Shown: positions 16,362-26,182, counted from the first letter of the stretch. The stretch: DNA of 64,000 nt from Halalkalibaculum roseum (GCF_011059145.1 NZ_JAALLT010000004.1:671716-735715); one strand, 5' to 3'. The notes: generated by a model not told the origin, from the sequence alone. Translations and numbers: made by a program.

Positions 16362-18059
16362 ATGAAACTACTTTACCTGGTTATATGTATGGCCATTGGC
16401 TGCAGTTCATCCGGCAATTCCGCAGTTAGCGACTCCAGTGCAGTCAAAGAAACCTCAACCGATACAGAGACCCTGATCTCATTTCAGGACAGGATAACCG
16501 TACCCTACCTGAGAACACATCTTTCAGTTTTGGCAGCCGACTCCATGGAAGGTAGAGAGACCGGAACACGTGGGCAGATTATGGCAGCGGAGTATTTGGC
16601 TGAACAGTATAAAAGTATGGGACTGAAACCGGTCGGTGATAACGATACCTACTATCAAAACTTTGACCTTTCGGCTACTAAAAGAGATAGTACGGTTTTC
16701 AAAACCTACAAGATGGAAGACGGGCAGAAAGTACTTATTGAACGTTCTGTGGAAAGCCTGGATAAAATTGCTTCTTACATTCGTTCATACGGTGGCAGCG
16801 ATTCACTGAGTGGCGAAATCGTCTTTGCGGGGTTCGGAGTAAACGACCCGGCAAATAATGTCGCTCACCTCGAAGGTATGGATCTCTCCGGAAAATGGGT
16901 GATGATTTTTGAAGAGATACCACATTTTAGCGACGGCGATACCCTTATTGACCCTGCAATTGACGGCCGACGGAGACTTGCTTCGATTGTCGAACAAAAA
17001 GGGGCGGAAGGCTTGCTTTTGATTCGTGACATGAGCCGAACAGAATTTCAGGATCTTGCGAGGCGAATTCAGCCGATTTATAATAATCCGTCATCCATGA
17101 CCCTGGATTATTTAAACCGGGGCTCACAAGGCGGCTTCAGTAAAGGCTATACGGTAATCAATCCTGAAATGGCCGCAAGAATACTGGACTTGACGGAATC
17201 CAAAGATCTGGCCTCTCTCAAAACCAATCTGATAGATACCATAACGGAGTTCTCACCTGTGGAAACAGGCTATGCGTTGAGCCAGACGCCGTACACCAGC
17301 AAACCTAAATTAGCAACTGAAAACGTACTTGCTCTGCTCGAAGGTGGAGATCCCGAACTAAAGGATGAAGTTGTAGTGCTCACTTCGCACTATGACCATG
17401 TAGGCATAGGAAGGCCCGACAGTACCGGGGATCGTATCTATAACGGGGCCGATGACGACGGAAGCGGTACGGTTGCCATTTTGAATATTGCGAAGGCACT
17501 TACCGAGGCCAAAGAAAACGGCTATCTTCCCAGACGAAGCATTCTATTTCTGAATGTGACAGGTGAGGAGAAAGGCCTGTTAGGTTCAAGATATTACTCG
17601 GATCATCCTGTGATCCCGATTGAGAAGACGGTTGCCAACATCAATACCGATATGATCGGACGAATAGATGCAAGACATGAGAAAATGGGTCAGGAGAACT
17701 ACAGCTACATTATTGGGGGTAAAATCATCTCTTCGCAGCTTGACAGCCTGCTTGAGGTAGCCAATAAGCAATCGGGAAATATTGAGTTGAGTAGCCGCTA
17801 TAATGATCTGGAAGATCCCAATCACTTCTACCGAAGAAGCGACCACTGGAACTTTGGGAGACTGGGGGTACCCTTTGTATTCTTCTTTACCGGCGTGCAC
17901 GAAGACTATCACAAGCCCGGGGATGAAGTGCATAAAATACGGTTTGAAAAAATGGCCAGAATTGCCAAAACCATGTATGCCACTACCATACTGCTAGCCA
18001 ACAACGATAAAGCTCCCGAAGTGGACAATCAGGAGTTTATTGAAATCACCCGTGAGTAG
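16362..18059 (+). CDS. M28-family zinc aminopeptidase lipoprotein with PA domain
   Basis: This 565-residue exported peptidase has a lipoprotein signal with lipobox AIGC (Cys14). Residues about 150-300 form a protease-associated (PA) insert. The M28 catalytic core follows, with a complete co-catalytic zinc set: H343 and D345 in SHYDH, D364 in NGADDDGSG, E402/E403 in VTGEEKG, D430 in NINTDMIGR and H517 in HEDYHKPGD. It likely releases N-terminal amino acids at the cell envelope. It sits 32 bp downstream of scpA and could be read through from it, and it ends at a large inverted repeat. Confidence 0.93.
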   Translation: MKLLYLVICMAIGCSSSGNSAVSDSSAVKETSTDTETLISFQDRITVPYLRTHLSVLAADSMEGRETGTRGQIMAAEYLAEQYKSMGLKPVGDNDTYYQNFDLSATKRDSTVFKTYKMEDGQKVLIERSVESLDKIASYIRSYGGSDSLSGEIVFAGFGVNDPANNVAHLEGMDLSGKWVMIFEEIPHFSDGDTLIDPAIDGRRRLASIVEQKGAEGLLLIRDMSRTEFQDLARRIQPIYNNPSSMTLDYLNRGSQGGFSKGYTVINPEMAARILDLTESKDLASLKTNLIDTITEFSPVETGYALSQTPYTSKPKLATENVLALLEGGDPELKDEVVVLTSHYDHVGIGRPDSTGDRIYNGADDDGSGTVAILNIAKALTEAKENGYLPRRSILFLNVTGEEKGLLGSRYYSDHPVIPIEKTVANINTDMIGRIDARHEKMGQENYSYIIGGKIISSQLDSLLEVANKQSGNIELSSRYNDLEDPNHFYRRSDHWNFGRLGVPFVFFFTGVHEDYHKPGDEVHKIRFEKMARIAKTMYATTILLANNDKAPEVDNQEFIEITRE

Positions 18060-18067
18060 GGGGTTTT

Positions 18068-18212
18068 AGGTATAAGGTATAAGGTATAGGGTATAAGTTT
18101 AACTGTATCACAGATTGACTCAGAGTAGCACAGAGTTTCACAGAGAAATGTGTAGCTAAAATCTATCTTATCATCCTTATTCCTTATACCCTATACCTTA
18201 TACCTTATACCT
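18068..18212. repeat. Long inverted repeat built of GGTATAA units
   Basis: Two perfect 30-nt inverted arms lie at 18068-18097 and 18183-18212, each made of reiterated GGTATAA heptamers (one unit has an extra G). The 85-nt middle carries near-repeats of CACAGA and CAGAGT words. It separates the convergent M28 peptidase and CHAT genes, and the right arm abuts the CHAT stop codon. It may work as a bidirectional terminator or be a dispersed repeat. Confidence 0.88.
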
Positions 18213-21140
18213 CTATCTCCCCACCACAATGAAGGGCGCCCAATAAACGGGATGATTGTAGATCGGGTGATCTATTAACTGTATTTTTGCCGTTTGCATG
18301 GCCTTTGCTTTTTCCCCAAAAGGGATGGAATCGTCCCAACCTAACTTGCGGGCAATTCTATCCCACATAGAAGTTTTTGGATTCTGTTGATGGTCCAATA
18401 TGGACTTATAAAACTCATTCATCAGTGAAGCCGTAGACCGATCATATACATTCCACAGGCTAACCACTACAGTTGAGGTTCCTGCATAGAAAAAAGAACG
18501 CTGAAGGCCTAGCATGCCCTCCCCTTTTACGACTTTGCCCATCCCGGTATTGCAGGCACTGAGCACTACCATATCTGAGTTTAAATTCAGGCGGTATATT
18601 TCTGAGCTTTTTAGTAACCCGTCATTTTCCGAAGAGACCTCCATATTCTGCGTGCCGATGAGCCTGAGGCCGCTTTGTGTAGGATGATCTTCATCAATAT
18701 ATCCGTGTGTGGCCAAATGGATATATTGATAGCGGTTATTTAGATGCCGTTTGAGAATAGGCTCCGTCACCTCTTCTTCTTTCAGTTTAGTGACCCTGCT
18801 AAAGTGTGAAGCGATTGAATCTATTTCTATAAGTGTAGAGGGCAGTGCGGAATAGGAGATCATCCGTCTCCCAGTTTCCGAGTCAACATTCATAACTTCT
18901 GAACCGGCAACGGCCAGCAGGTCCCTTTTCTGCTCTTTAACAGGATCTTTAAGCAAGGTGAGGCTGGTTACAGAAGGAGAGTACTTGATCGTAAATCGCT
19001 CGATAAGGTAACTGTTATTATTTCGAAGAGCTTCAAAGGGCAGATAGGCAAGTGGTCCGTCCGGAATAATGAGCAGATTTTTGTAATCAGAAAGTTCCTC
19101 CTCAAAAGGTTCTAATAGAAGTTCATAGAGAGTAGAAGATCGCAGATCCAACTCTTCCCTGCCGGCCTGCGAAAGAATAGCATCCTTGAAGTCTTGTACC
19201 AATTCCTTTAGTTCAAGGTCTCTATTTTCCGCAAGTTCTTTAAGGGAATATTTGTGTACTGACTGACCATATCTGGTAATAAAAAATACAAGGAGCTGCT
19301 CATTGCTGAGGGCATATTCAAGGATAGCGGTATCGGAACTGTTGATAGACCGTGCCGTGTGGATGGTGACCGGGTCTTGAAGTTCCAGTTTTTTATATTC
19401 CGGATATTTGCTGTGAAGCTCATTTTGGAAAGCCGCATACTCCAGCTCGCTCTTTCGTATTTTTGATTCCAGTTCTTCTCTCTTTCCAGTATTTTCTGTG
19501 GCGCGAAGCTGGGAATATAAATTATCAATAGCCGATAGTTTTTGATTCCGTTCGATACGGACAGAGTCAGGCAGGGCTTCATCTATGCGTTGAGAAGCCT
19601 GGGTCAATTCATCGGCAAGCGTACGGGCCTTTGCACGTTCCACGTAGGCATAAGCTTTGGATACATCGTTCCTGTATTTCAACTCCCAGCCGGCCATGTC
19701 GACATAGAAGTCAGAAAATCGTTCAAAAAAATCGGCCTTGAGAGCGGAATAGGAACCCGTCTTGGAACGGCTTTCTTCAATCAGTGCAATTGCCTCCTGC
19801 CCGTATACCAACGTACTGTCAGAGTTTTGTTTGTCATAGGCCTCGCTAAGCGTCATTAAGGGATGGATTTGGTGGCGTTTGCTTAAGAAACGACTGTATG
19901 CAAAGCTGTTCTTGAAGAGGGATAACGCCTCGGCAGAATGATCCATTTCCCTTTTAATAAAACCTAGCCTTCTGCTTGAATCCAGCAACAGTGAATAATC
20001 CTTTGTGGAATCCGCAATTGCGAATGCGCGGCGGGAATAATCATGGGCCTGGCTTAGATTTTCTTTCTTCTGTTCCACTTTGGCAAGATCAAGCAGCGTT
20101 TTCGCAATCTCGGTTGCATTCCCCTGCTCTTCACGAATAGAGAGTACTGTTGTATAATACTTTTTGGCCTGCTGAACATCCCCAAGGTCAAACCGCCGGT
20201 TGGCTATATTGCTGTACAATGTTGTTAGCCGGCTGGGGTGATCAATTTTTTCTCGAATGGCCAAACTCTCTTCATAGTATTCTAGAGCCCTATTCTGGTT
20301 GCCTATTAGATTATACAGTGTACCGATATTATTGAGATAATTTGCTTTATCCGCCGGAGAACCCACCTCATCAATATATTCGAGGCTCTTCTGATAGGCG
20401 ATAAGTGCTTGATCATAGTTCCCTAAATCTTTTTGTAGTCCTCCGATAGAATTATAGGAAGAAGCCAACAAATCATAATTATTGAGCTCTCTTCGGATTT
20501 CAAGACTCTTATTTAAATATTCCAGTGCCTTGTCGTATAACGACAATTCACGGTAGATAGAACCGATATTTCTATAAGCAGTTGACAATCCTCCCCGGTT
20601 ACCTACCGCTTCTAGAATAGGTATAGTATTTAGATAGGCATTTATAGCCTTTGAATGGTCTCCCATTCCGTTGTAATTGTCAGCTATACTCTGTAAAGTG
20701 TAACCGATCATAAGGCTATCATTAGACTCCCTGGCAAGCCTCAGGGCATTTTCAAAATGTGCTACTGATTCCTCCAGCTGCCCGATATTTTCTTTGATCA
20801 TTCCCAAAGTTCGCTCCATGCGAGCTCGCAGCGTATCCCTTGCTATATGGTCGATATCTAACAAGCTGTTCAGGAGATTAATAGCGTCATTGTATTTAGA
20901 CCTCGCGAACATGACTTCTGCATAGTACATGCCAGTCACTATCATGGAACCGGTATCACGGTGCTTTTGGTAAATTGGGAAGGCTTCCTTGTAGTAAAAC
21001 TCGGCTTCACGGTACTTACCTTGATCATGGAAGCTTTCTCCCTTAATTCGCAGTGAATCTGCAAGCTGTTTATTTTGGCCGTGGCAAAGAACAGGCCAGA
21101 AAAACGCCACTATCAGATATGCAACTACCAGTCTGTTCAC
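18213..21140 (-). CDS. TPR-CHAT protein 1 (caspase-like peptidase domain)
   Basis: This 975-residue exported or envelope protein has a signal peptide at residues 1-21 (ending CHGQ). About ten tetratricopeptide repeats fill residues 30-440, including a consensus AYRNIGSIYRELSLYDKALE. A charged coiled-coil-like region spans about 500-600, and a C-terminal CHAT domain about 640-975. CHAT is a clan CD caspase-like fold; the catalytic pair is visible as H812 in HLATHGY and C863 in LSACNTG, so the peptidase could be active. TPR-CHAT proteins are best known as proteases switched on by partner binding, for example in Craspase. It lies divergent from a 40-codon acidic ORF and 280 bp from a second CHAT gene. 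The substrate is unknown. Confidence 0.9.
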   Translation of the reverse strand: MNRLVVAYLIVAFFWPVLCHGQNKQLADSLRIKGESFHDQGKYREAEFYYKEAFPIYQKHRDTGSMIVTGMYYAEVMFARSKYNDAINLLNSLLDIDHIARDTLRARMERTLGMIKENIGQLEESVAHFENALRLARESNDSLMIGYTLQSIADNYNGMGDHSKAINAYLNTIPILEAVGNRGGLSTAYRNIGSIYRELSLYDKALEYLNKSLEIRRELNNYDLLASSYNSIGGLQKDLGNYDQALIAYQKSLEYIDEVGSPADKANYLNNIGTLYNLIGNQNRALEYYEESLAIREKIDHPSRLTTLYSNIANRRFDLGDVQQAKKYYTTVLSIREEQGNATEIAKTLLDLAKVEQKKENLSQAHDYSRRAFAIADSTKDYSLLLDSSRRLGFIKREMDHSAEALSLFKNSFAYSRFLSKRHQIHPLMTLSEAYDKQNSDSTLVYGQEAIALIEESRSKTGSYSALKADFFERFSDFYVDMAGWELKYRNDVSKAYAYVERAKARTLADELTQASQRIDEALPDSVRIERNQKLSAIDNLYSQLRATENTGKREELESKIRKSELEYAAFQNELHSKYPEYKKLELQDPVTIHTARSINSSDTAILEYALSNEQLLVFFITRYGQSVHKYSLKELAENRDLELKELVQDFKDAILSQAGREELDLRSSTLYELLLEPFEEELSDYKNLLIIPDGPLAYLPFEALRNNNSYLIERFTIKYSPSVTSLTLLKDPVKEQKRDLLAVAGSEVMNVDSETGRRMISYSALPSTLIEIDSIASHFSRVTKLKEEEVTEPILKRHLNNRYQYIHLATHGYIDEDHPTQSGLRLIGTQNMEVSSENDGLLKSSEIYRLNLNSDMVVLSACNTGMGKVVKGEGMLGLQRSFFYAGTSTVVVSLWNVYDRSTASLMNEFYKSILDHQQNPKTSMWDRIARKLGWDDSIPFGEKAKAMQTAKIQLIDHPIYNHPVYWAPFIVVGR

Positions 21141-21282
21141 TTTACCGAATTTAGAGGACTTGTAATTTGAGAGCTATAAAGCCCAATCATTTTACAAAAA
21201 TGTTTGGCAATTATGAAAATAATGGGCATTGTATATGCTTTAAGATCACACTATTATAAATTCAGACAATCAGGAGATCATT

Positions 21283-21405
21283 ATGTTGGATGAGTTATTT
21301 GGGAAGTCATTTGGAACGGAGAAGTGGGCTATGCCAGACCCGCCTACCGAAGAACCTGAAGAAGAAGATGAAGACGATACTAGCAGTCCGGGTACCGGTG
21401 GCTAA
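21283..21405 (+). CDS. 40-residue acidic peptide ORF between two CHAT genes
   Basis: This short ORF has a good ribosome-binding site (AGGAG, 6 bp before the ATG). The peptide starts MLDELFGKSFGTEKWAMPDP and continues into a Pro/Glu/Asp-rich stretch with a run of about eight acidic residues, ending SSPGTGG. It has no signal peptide and no membrane segment. It is divergent from CHAT gene 1 and convergent with CHAT gene 2 (16 bp between stops). I do not recognise a family. Position, codon usage and ribosome site favour a real gene. Candidate roles by context are a protease substrate, regulator or anchor for the CHAT proteins; this is inference. Confidence 0.6.
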   Translation: MLDELFGKSFGTEKWAMPDPPTEEPEEEDEDDTSSPGTGG

Positions 21406-21421
21406 AAGCAAAGGAGATGTT

Positions 21422-24400
21422 TTAATTGCCTATAAATATGAAGGGTGACCAATAGCCCGGATGGGCATAGCTATAACTTTCAACTAAATCCTGTTTGGCC
21501 AACTGTAGCGCTATGGAAGGCTTAACCCCTTCCTGAAGTTGCTTATAGAAGGAGATCATTAGACGTGCCGTGGAGCGATCTTCCACGCTCCAAAGAGATA
21601 CCAGCAGGTTATCGGCACCGGCATACTGAAAGGCCCTGCTGAGCCCGATAATCCCTTCCCCGGTTCGAACTTCTCCGGTACCGGTTTCGCAGGCACTTAG
21701 TACAACCAATTCGTTATTTAGATTTAGGCCATAGATTTCTTCAGCATACAGAATGCCATCTTCACTGCTTTGGGAGCCCGATTCGGGATGAAAGGCAATG
21801 CCCGCACGTCCCGAGGTTGTGTCGGAGGCAAAAGCGTGGGTTGCCAGGTGAAGGTACCGGTAATTTTGGAGGGTAGTGCTCTTGAACTGGCTTTCGGTAG
21901 CATCATTTTCAAGGTAGACCCTGGTTGACTTATCCCCTGTAATCCTTGTCCATAAACTGCGCTCTTGCTCAAGGACTTCCGCAATTTCCTCAACTTCATA
22001 GCGGGTTGAAGGCAGTGCTCCCCAGTTATTTCTGCTGGCTACAGATGGCAGTTTACCAATCTTTTTTCCGGAAAATACAGGTGCGAAAGCGGCAAATGTA
22101 TCGCGGAAAGTATTTTCCTTCTCATTACTGACAAAGGCAGACATGGAAACCGATGGTAAATAGCTGATAGTATATTTTTTGAGCAAATAAGGATAATCAC
22201 TATAGTTTTCACTGTCTTGTATCTCATCAGTAAGCAGGGCTTCAAAGGGAAGGAGATTTAAAGGGCCGTCGGAGATTACCAGTAATTGCTCAGTATGAAT
22301 ATGCTTCTCCAGAGGCTCTATAAGATTAGTGTAGAACTTTCGGGCAAGAGATCTGTAATTAGCATCTTCTTTAAGTGAAACGGCCCGGTCGAATTCACTG
22401 ACTGCTTCGTTTAAGTTTGATAGGTGAGGCAATGGAACTACATTGATATTTTCCTTACTCAGTACAATTGCCCACGTAGACTTTTTACCATAAAAATACT
22501 CAAGTAGTGTTAAATCCTCCGTCCGCAACATCTTTTGCAATCTGCTGAGGTCCGGTACATCGGTTTTGTATTTGAAGCTATGATATTTGGGATACTCCTT
22601 ACTCAGCATCTCAATATGCTTGTTCAACTCTTGATGGAGCTTGAAAAGCGAACTCTGAAGTGAATCCACAGGGGAGTCGGAACCTGAACTGCTAAGCCGC
22701 GAATTCAAGGTTTGCTGAACACCTGAAAGCTGTTCCCTCAGGTCCTGTTCATAGGCAATGAGTGTATCGGGTACACCCGCATATTTTTGGGCCTTTTTAT
22801 CGTTCAGCAGTTCGAGAATCACCCGTGCTTTGCTTTTTTCCGAGAAGAAAAATACGTCACTGATAAATTTTTGGTTGCCCGTCTCATTGTATAAATCATA
22901 GCTGACATCGATGGCCGACTCATATATTTCATGACTGCGAGAACTCACCAAAAGTTTTGACTCTTCACTTAAGAATTTGTTTTGCATTGCATCCAGCAGT
23001 TCTGAAAGCCGGGTATATGTGGCAAGGGCTGATTTCAGTTGATTTAATCCACGGGTGGGATCGCTTTTAAACTCTTCATGAAGGGTCTTTCCTATTTCAT
23101 TCAGCACGTCAACCGCATATGTGGGATATCGGAATTCGATATCAGAACCATTTTCTAATGACAACGATTTTTCAGCCTCTTTTAAATGCATCAGGGCTTT
23201 TGAATAATCGCCTTTCATCCGGTATGATTTGGCAAGATTTGTTTTAGCTTCCGCGGCGTAGGGATGATTGGGACCTCTTGTCTCTTCGGTAATACTTAGT
23301 GCCTTGGTAAAATGGTCAATAGCTTTTTCAAACCTCTCTGTTTCCAGATAGAGCAACCCCAGTGAATTGTAATTATTAGACAGAACCGGATGATTTTCAC
23401 CGAGTGCTCGAATACGTATGTTCAGAGAGCGGTTCAGGTAATCTATAGCCTCTTCATACTGCTCCATTTCGGTGTATATGCTACCGATATTGTTATAGGT
23501 CAGGGCCAGGTCGGGATGGTCGGCACCCTGCGTCTCTTTTTTAATTTCGGCTGACCGCTTGAGGTATTTAATGGACTCGGAGTAGTTACCGATTTCATAG
23601 TAGCAGGCGCCGATATTGTTATAAATGAGACCTACCCTTGGATGGTTCTCTCCGAAAGTAAGTTCCGTAGACGAAGCTGCTCTTTTGAAATAGACGATTG
23701 CTTCCCCGATATCCCCTGACCTATAATAAATTCCACCGATATTATTGTATCCCCCTGCCACCGAGGGGTGCGAAGAACCGAATAGATCGAGGTTTATTTC
23801 CAGTTCTTTATTGTAGAACTGCAGGGCCTCCTCAAATCGTCCCATTTTGACGTGTGTAACACCGGCATAGTTATAAATTTTAGCGAGCTGTTTGCGCTCA
23901 TCCTGAGATCCATTATTATCCAGCAGGTTGATGCCCTTGGAATACCATTCAAGGGCCCTTTCAAAGTCACCCTGCTCGTCATAAACAGAACCCAGGTTCC
24001 CCAAAATCATTGCCCTCATATGGGCTGGAACTACCGGTTCCCTGGCTACTTCCAGGGCTTCATCCAGTAAGGCGATTGCCGTTTGAAAATTACTCCGATC
24101 GGTTTCTATGAGACTGAGGTTGTTCAAGGCTTTGGCTCGCTGAACCGGTTGTTCTAATGATGGCTTGTCTAATATTTCCAGGACGTTTCGTGATAGGCTT
24201 TCCGATTCCTCAAGCTGGTTAAGTATCCGGTAATTGGTACTCATCAAGTTATAAGACTCTGCAAGTCTAGACCACTTCTCCGCTTCCTCATAATAATTGG
24301 CAGCTTGAGACAGCAGAGTCAGTGAGCTGTCATAATTTGCTTCGGCAAAAAGTTCTTGTCCCTGCTTGAATTTATTTGCGGCCTGCAGGGAATCGATTGA

Positions 24401-24517
24401 ATATGATGGATTTGGCTGAGCGACTGTTATGCTAACACCGGCCAGAAGTAATACCAAACCGCATACAGCTTGCCTGTAATAAAGAACTAGGTTGGGATAT
24501 ATTTTTCTGGGATGCAT
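21422..24517 (-). CDS. TPR-CHAT protein 2 (caspase-like peptidase domain)
   Basis: This 1031-residue protein has a hydrophobic signal segment at about residues 13-33 (LVLLLAGVSITVAQ). Residues 45-480 hold about ten TPRs, and the central ones are 42-residue kinesin-light-chain type, with GENHPRVGLIYNNIG and GADHPDLALTYNNIG repeated. A helical linker is followed by a CHAT domain from about 690. The catalytic pair is H894 in HLATHAF and C943 in LSACETGTG. It differs clearly from CHAT protein 1 in TPR type and loops, so this is an old pair rather than a recent tandem copy. It starts 24 bp after the ftsY stop, so co-transcription with ftsY is possible. Confidence 0.9.
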   Translation of the reverse strand: MHPRKIYPNLVLYYRQAVCGLVLLLAGVSITVAQPNPSYSIDSLQAANKFKQGQELFAEANYDSSLTLLSQAANYYEEAEKWSRLAESYNLMSTNYRILNQLEESESLSRNVLEILDKPSLEQPVQRAKALNNLSLIETDRSNFQTAIALLDEALEVAREPVVPAHMRAMILGNLGSVYDEQGDFERALEWYSKGINLLDNNGSQDERKQLAKIYNYAGVTHVKMGRFEEALQFYNKELEINLDLFGSSHPSVAGGYNNIGGIYYRSGDIGEAIVYFKRAASSTELTFGENHPRVGLIYNNIGACYYEIGNYSESIKYLKRSAEIKKETQGADHPDLALTYNNIGSIYTEMEQYEEAIDYLNRSLNIRIRALGENHPVLSNNYNSLGLLYLETERFEKAIDHFTKALSITEETRGPNHPYAAEAKTNLAKSYRMKGDYSKALMHLKEAEKSLSLENGSDIEFRYPTYAVDVLNEIGKTLHEEFKSDPTRGLNQLKSALATYTRLSELLDAMQNKFLSEESKLLVSSRSHEIYESAIDVSYDLYNETGNQKFISDVFFFSEKSKARVILELLNDKKAQKYAGVPDTLIAYEQDLREQLSGVQQTLNSRLSSSGSDSPVDSLQSSLFKLHQELNKHIEMLSKEYPKYHSFKYKTDVPDLSRLQKMLRTEDLTLLEYFYGKKSTWAIVLSKENINVVPLPHLSNLNEAVSEFDRAVSLKEDANYRSLARKFYTNLIEPLEKHIHTEQLLVISDGPLNLLPFEALLTDEIQDSENYSDYPYLLKKYTISYLPSVSMSAFVSNEKENTFRDTFAAFAPVFSGKKIGKLPSVASRNNWGALPSTRYEVEEIAEVLEQERSLWTRITGDKSTRVYLENDATESQFKSTTLQNYRYLHLATHAFASDTTSGRAGIAFHPESGSQSSEDGILYAEEIYGLNLNNELVVLSACETGTGEVRTGEGIIGLSRAFQYAGADNLLVSLWSVEDRSTARLMISFYKQLQEGVKPSIALQLAKQDLVESYSYAHPGYWSPFIFIGN

Positions 24518-24541
24518 AACAGAATTTATAGCGAACTGATT

Positions 24542-25495
24542 CTAGTCGCCAAACAGGGAGTTGACAAAGAGTTCACGGTCGAATACCTGGAGATCTTCTA
24601 TCTGTTCACCTACACCGATATATTTTACCGGCACATCCAGTTCATTGGAAACACCTATTACAATCCCCCCTTTGGCGGTACCGTCTAGTTTGGTAAGTGC
24701 GAGACCGGTTATGTCTACGAAGGAGGTAAAAGCTTTGGCCTGTTCCATAGCATTCTGACCGGTAGAAGCATCCAGCACCAGAATAACCTCATGGGGTGCC
24801 CCTTCCACTACCTTTCCCATGACTCGTTTAATTTTGGCGAGCTCATCCATAAGGGATTTCTTATTGTGAAGTCTTCCGGCCGTATCGACCAGGGCAACAT
24901 CGGCTCCACGGGCACTGGCTGCCTCCACAGTATCGTAGGCAACGGCAGCTGGGTCGGCGTTTTGTCCCTGTTGTATAATGGGTACATCTGCCCTCTCACT
25001 CCAAATCTTAAGCTGATCAACCGCGGCAGCCCGGAATGTATCGGCAGCACCTAGCACAACTTTCTTTCCTGCTTGCCTGTAGAGATGCGCCAGCTTGCCA
25101 ATAGTTGTTGTTTTACCGACCCCGTTGACTCCCACTACCATAATGATATGCGGTTTTTGAGGAAAGTCAGCATCGAATTCTGCCGGTTTATCCGGGGCAT
25201 GATCCTTCAACAGGGCAATGATCTCTTCCTTAAGGATATTATTGAGCTCACTGCTGTTAAGGTATTTGTCTTTGGCAACTCTTGCTTCAATACGGTCTAT
25301 GATTTCAACAGTAGTTTTTACGCCAACATCAGAGGTGATGAGAATCTCTTCGAGTTCATCCAGCACTTCGGCATCGACAGTATCCTTTCCGGCAATGGCC
25401 TTACCGAGCTTCTCCATAATGCCGGTACGGCTCTTTTCGACACCTTTCTCAACTTTCTCTTTTTTCTTTAATCCCAGTTTTTCCAGAAAACCCAT
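24542..25495 (-). CDS. ftsY: Signal recognition particle receptor FtsY
   Basis: SRP-family GTPase that docks ribosome-SRP complexes at the inner membrane, 317 residues. The N domain (residues 1-110) lacks a long acidic A domain. G elements: GVNGVGKTT (122-130), ADTFRAAAVDQL, DTAGR (204-208) and TKLDGTAKGG (268-277). It lies downstream of a CDP-alcohol phosphatidyltransferase and upstream of CHAT gene 2, all on the minus strand. Confidence 0.98.
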   Translation of the reverse strand: MGFLEKLGLKKKEKVEKGVEKSRTGIMEKLGKAIAGKDTVDAEVLDELEEILITSDVGVKTTVEIIDRIEARVAKDKYLNSSELNNILKEEIIALLKDHAPDKPAEFDADFPQKPHIIMVVGVNGVGKTTTIGKLAHLYRQAGKKVVLGAADTFRAAAVDQLKIWSERADVPIIQQGQNADPAAVAYDTVEAASARGADVALVDTAGRLHNKKSLMDELAKIKRVMGKVVEGAPHEVILVLDASTGQNAMEQAKAFTSFVDITGLALTKLDGTAKGGIVIGVSNELDVPVKYIGVGEQIEDLQVFDRELFVNSLFGD

Positions 25496-25591
25496 AATGT
25501 ATATCTCAATTTAGGATGTCGCTAATGCCTGGCAGAACAAATACCCTGTGTGTATCGGTTTGAATATTAGCAGGAAATCCAGCTTTTAAGT

Positions 25592-26182
25592 CTAGTTATA
25601 TTCCAAACCCATGCGAATCAGTTTGAAACGATGAAAATAATCAATGAAGGACAAAAACATAAGCACCAGTGCAATTCCCATGAAAAAGTTTTGTACAGCC
25701 TGGAATTCCGGGAAAAAGAAAGCAGCCATCCAATACCCTGCAAGGGCATTGACGCTCCACTTACCTGACATGACAGCCATGGCTACCTTCCCGCGTGCAA
25801 ATTTCAGATAGGTAGATCCTGTCAGAATGATCGCATCTCTCGCCAATTCTAAAAGTAAGAACCAAAGCGGCACATACCCGATATACACCGTATACAGAAA
25901 CAGTATGGATGCCGATATTTTATCTGCAATCGGATCAAGCACTTTGCCCCACTCCGATATCTCATTCAGCTTACGGGCCGCATAACCATCCAGATAGTCG
26001 GAGATCATACCATAGAGTATGAGTAAGCCAATGGTCCAGGTGATCTGGAAATTGTTGGTGTAATGCAGGTATACGATGGGAAAAGCAATAAATACGCGGC
26101 TTAAGGAAATGAGATTTGACCAGGTAAAAAGCGTTTGCTTGACCTTGACCTTTTTCCCGTCAATGTTTTTTGCTGCACTCAC
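25592..26182 (-). CDS. pgsA: CDP-alcohol phosphatidyltransferase, PgsA-like
   Basis: This integral membrane phospholipid enzyme has 196 residues and about four to five helices. The CDP-alcohol phosphotransferase motif is complete: D62, D65-G66, A69-R70, G79, D83 and D87 (SDYLDGYAARKL then GKVLDPIAD). NLISLSRV near the N-terminus matches phosphatidylglycerophosphate synthase (NxxTxxR-like), so transfer of glycerol-3-phosphate to CDP-diacylglycerol is the likely reaction. Other alcohols cannot be excluded. The start is a GTG. Confidence 0.85.
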   Translation of the reverse strand: MSAAKNIDGKKVKVKQTLFTWSNLISLSRVFIAFPIVYLHYTNNFQITWTIGLLILYGMISDYLDGYAARKLNEISEWGKVLDPIADKISASILFLYTVYIGYVPLWFLLLELARDAIILTGSTYLKFARGKVAMAVMSGKWSVNALAGYWMAAFFFPEFQAVQNFFMGIALVLMFLSFIDYFHRFKLIRMGLEYN

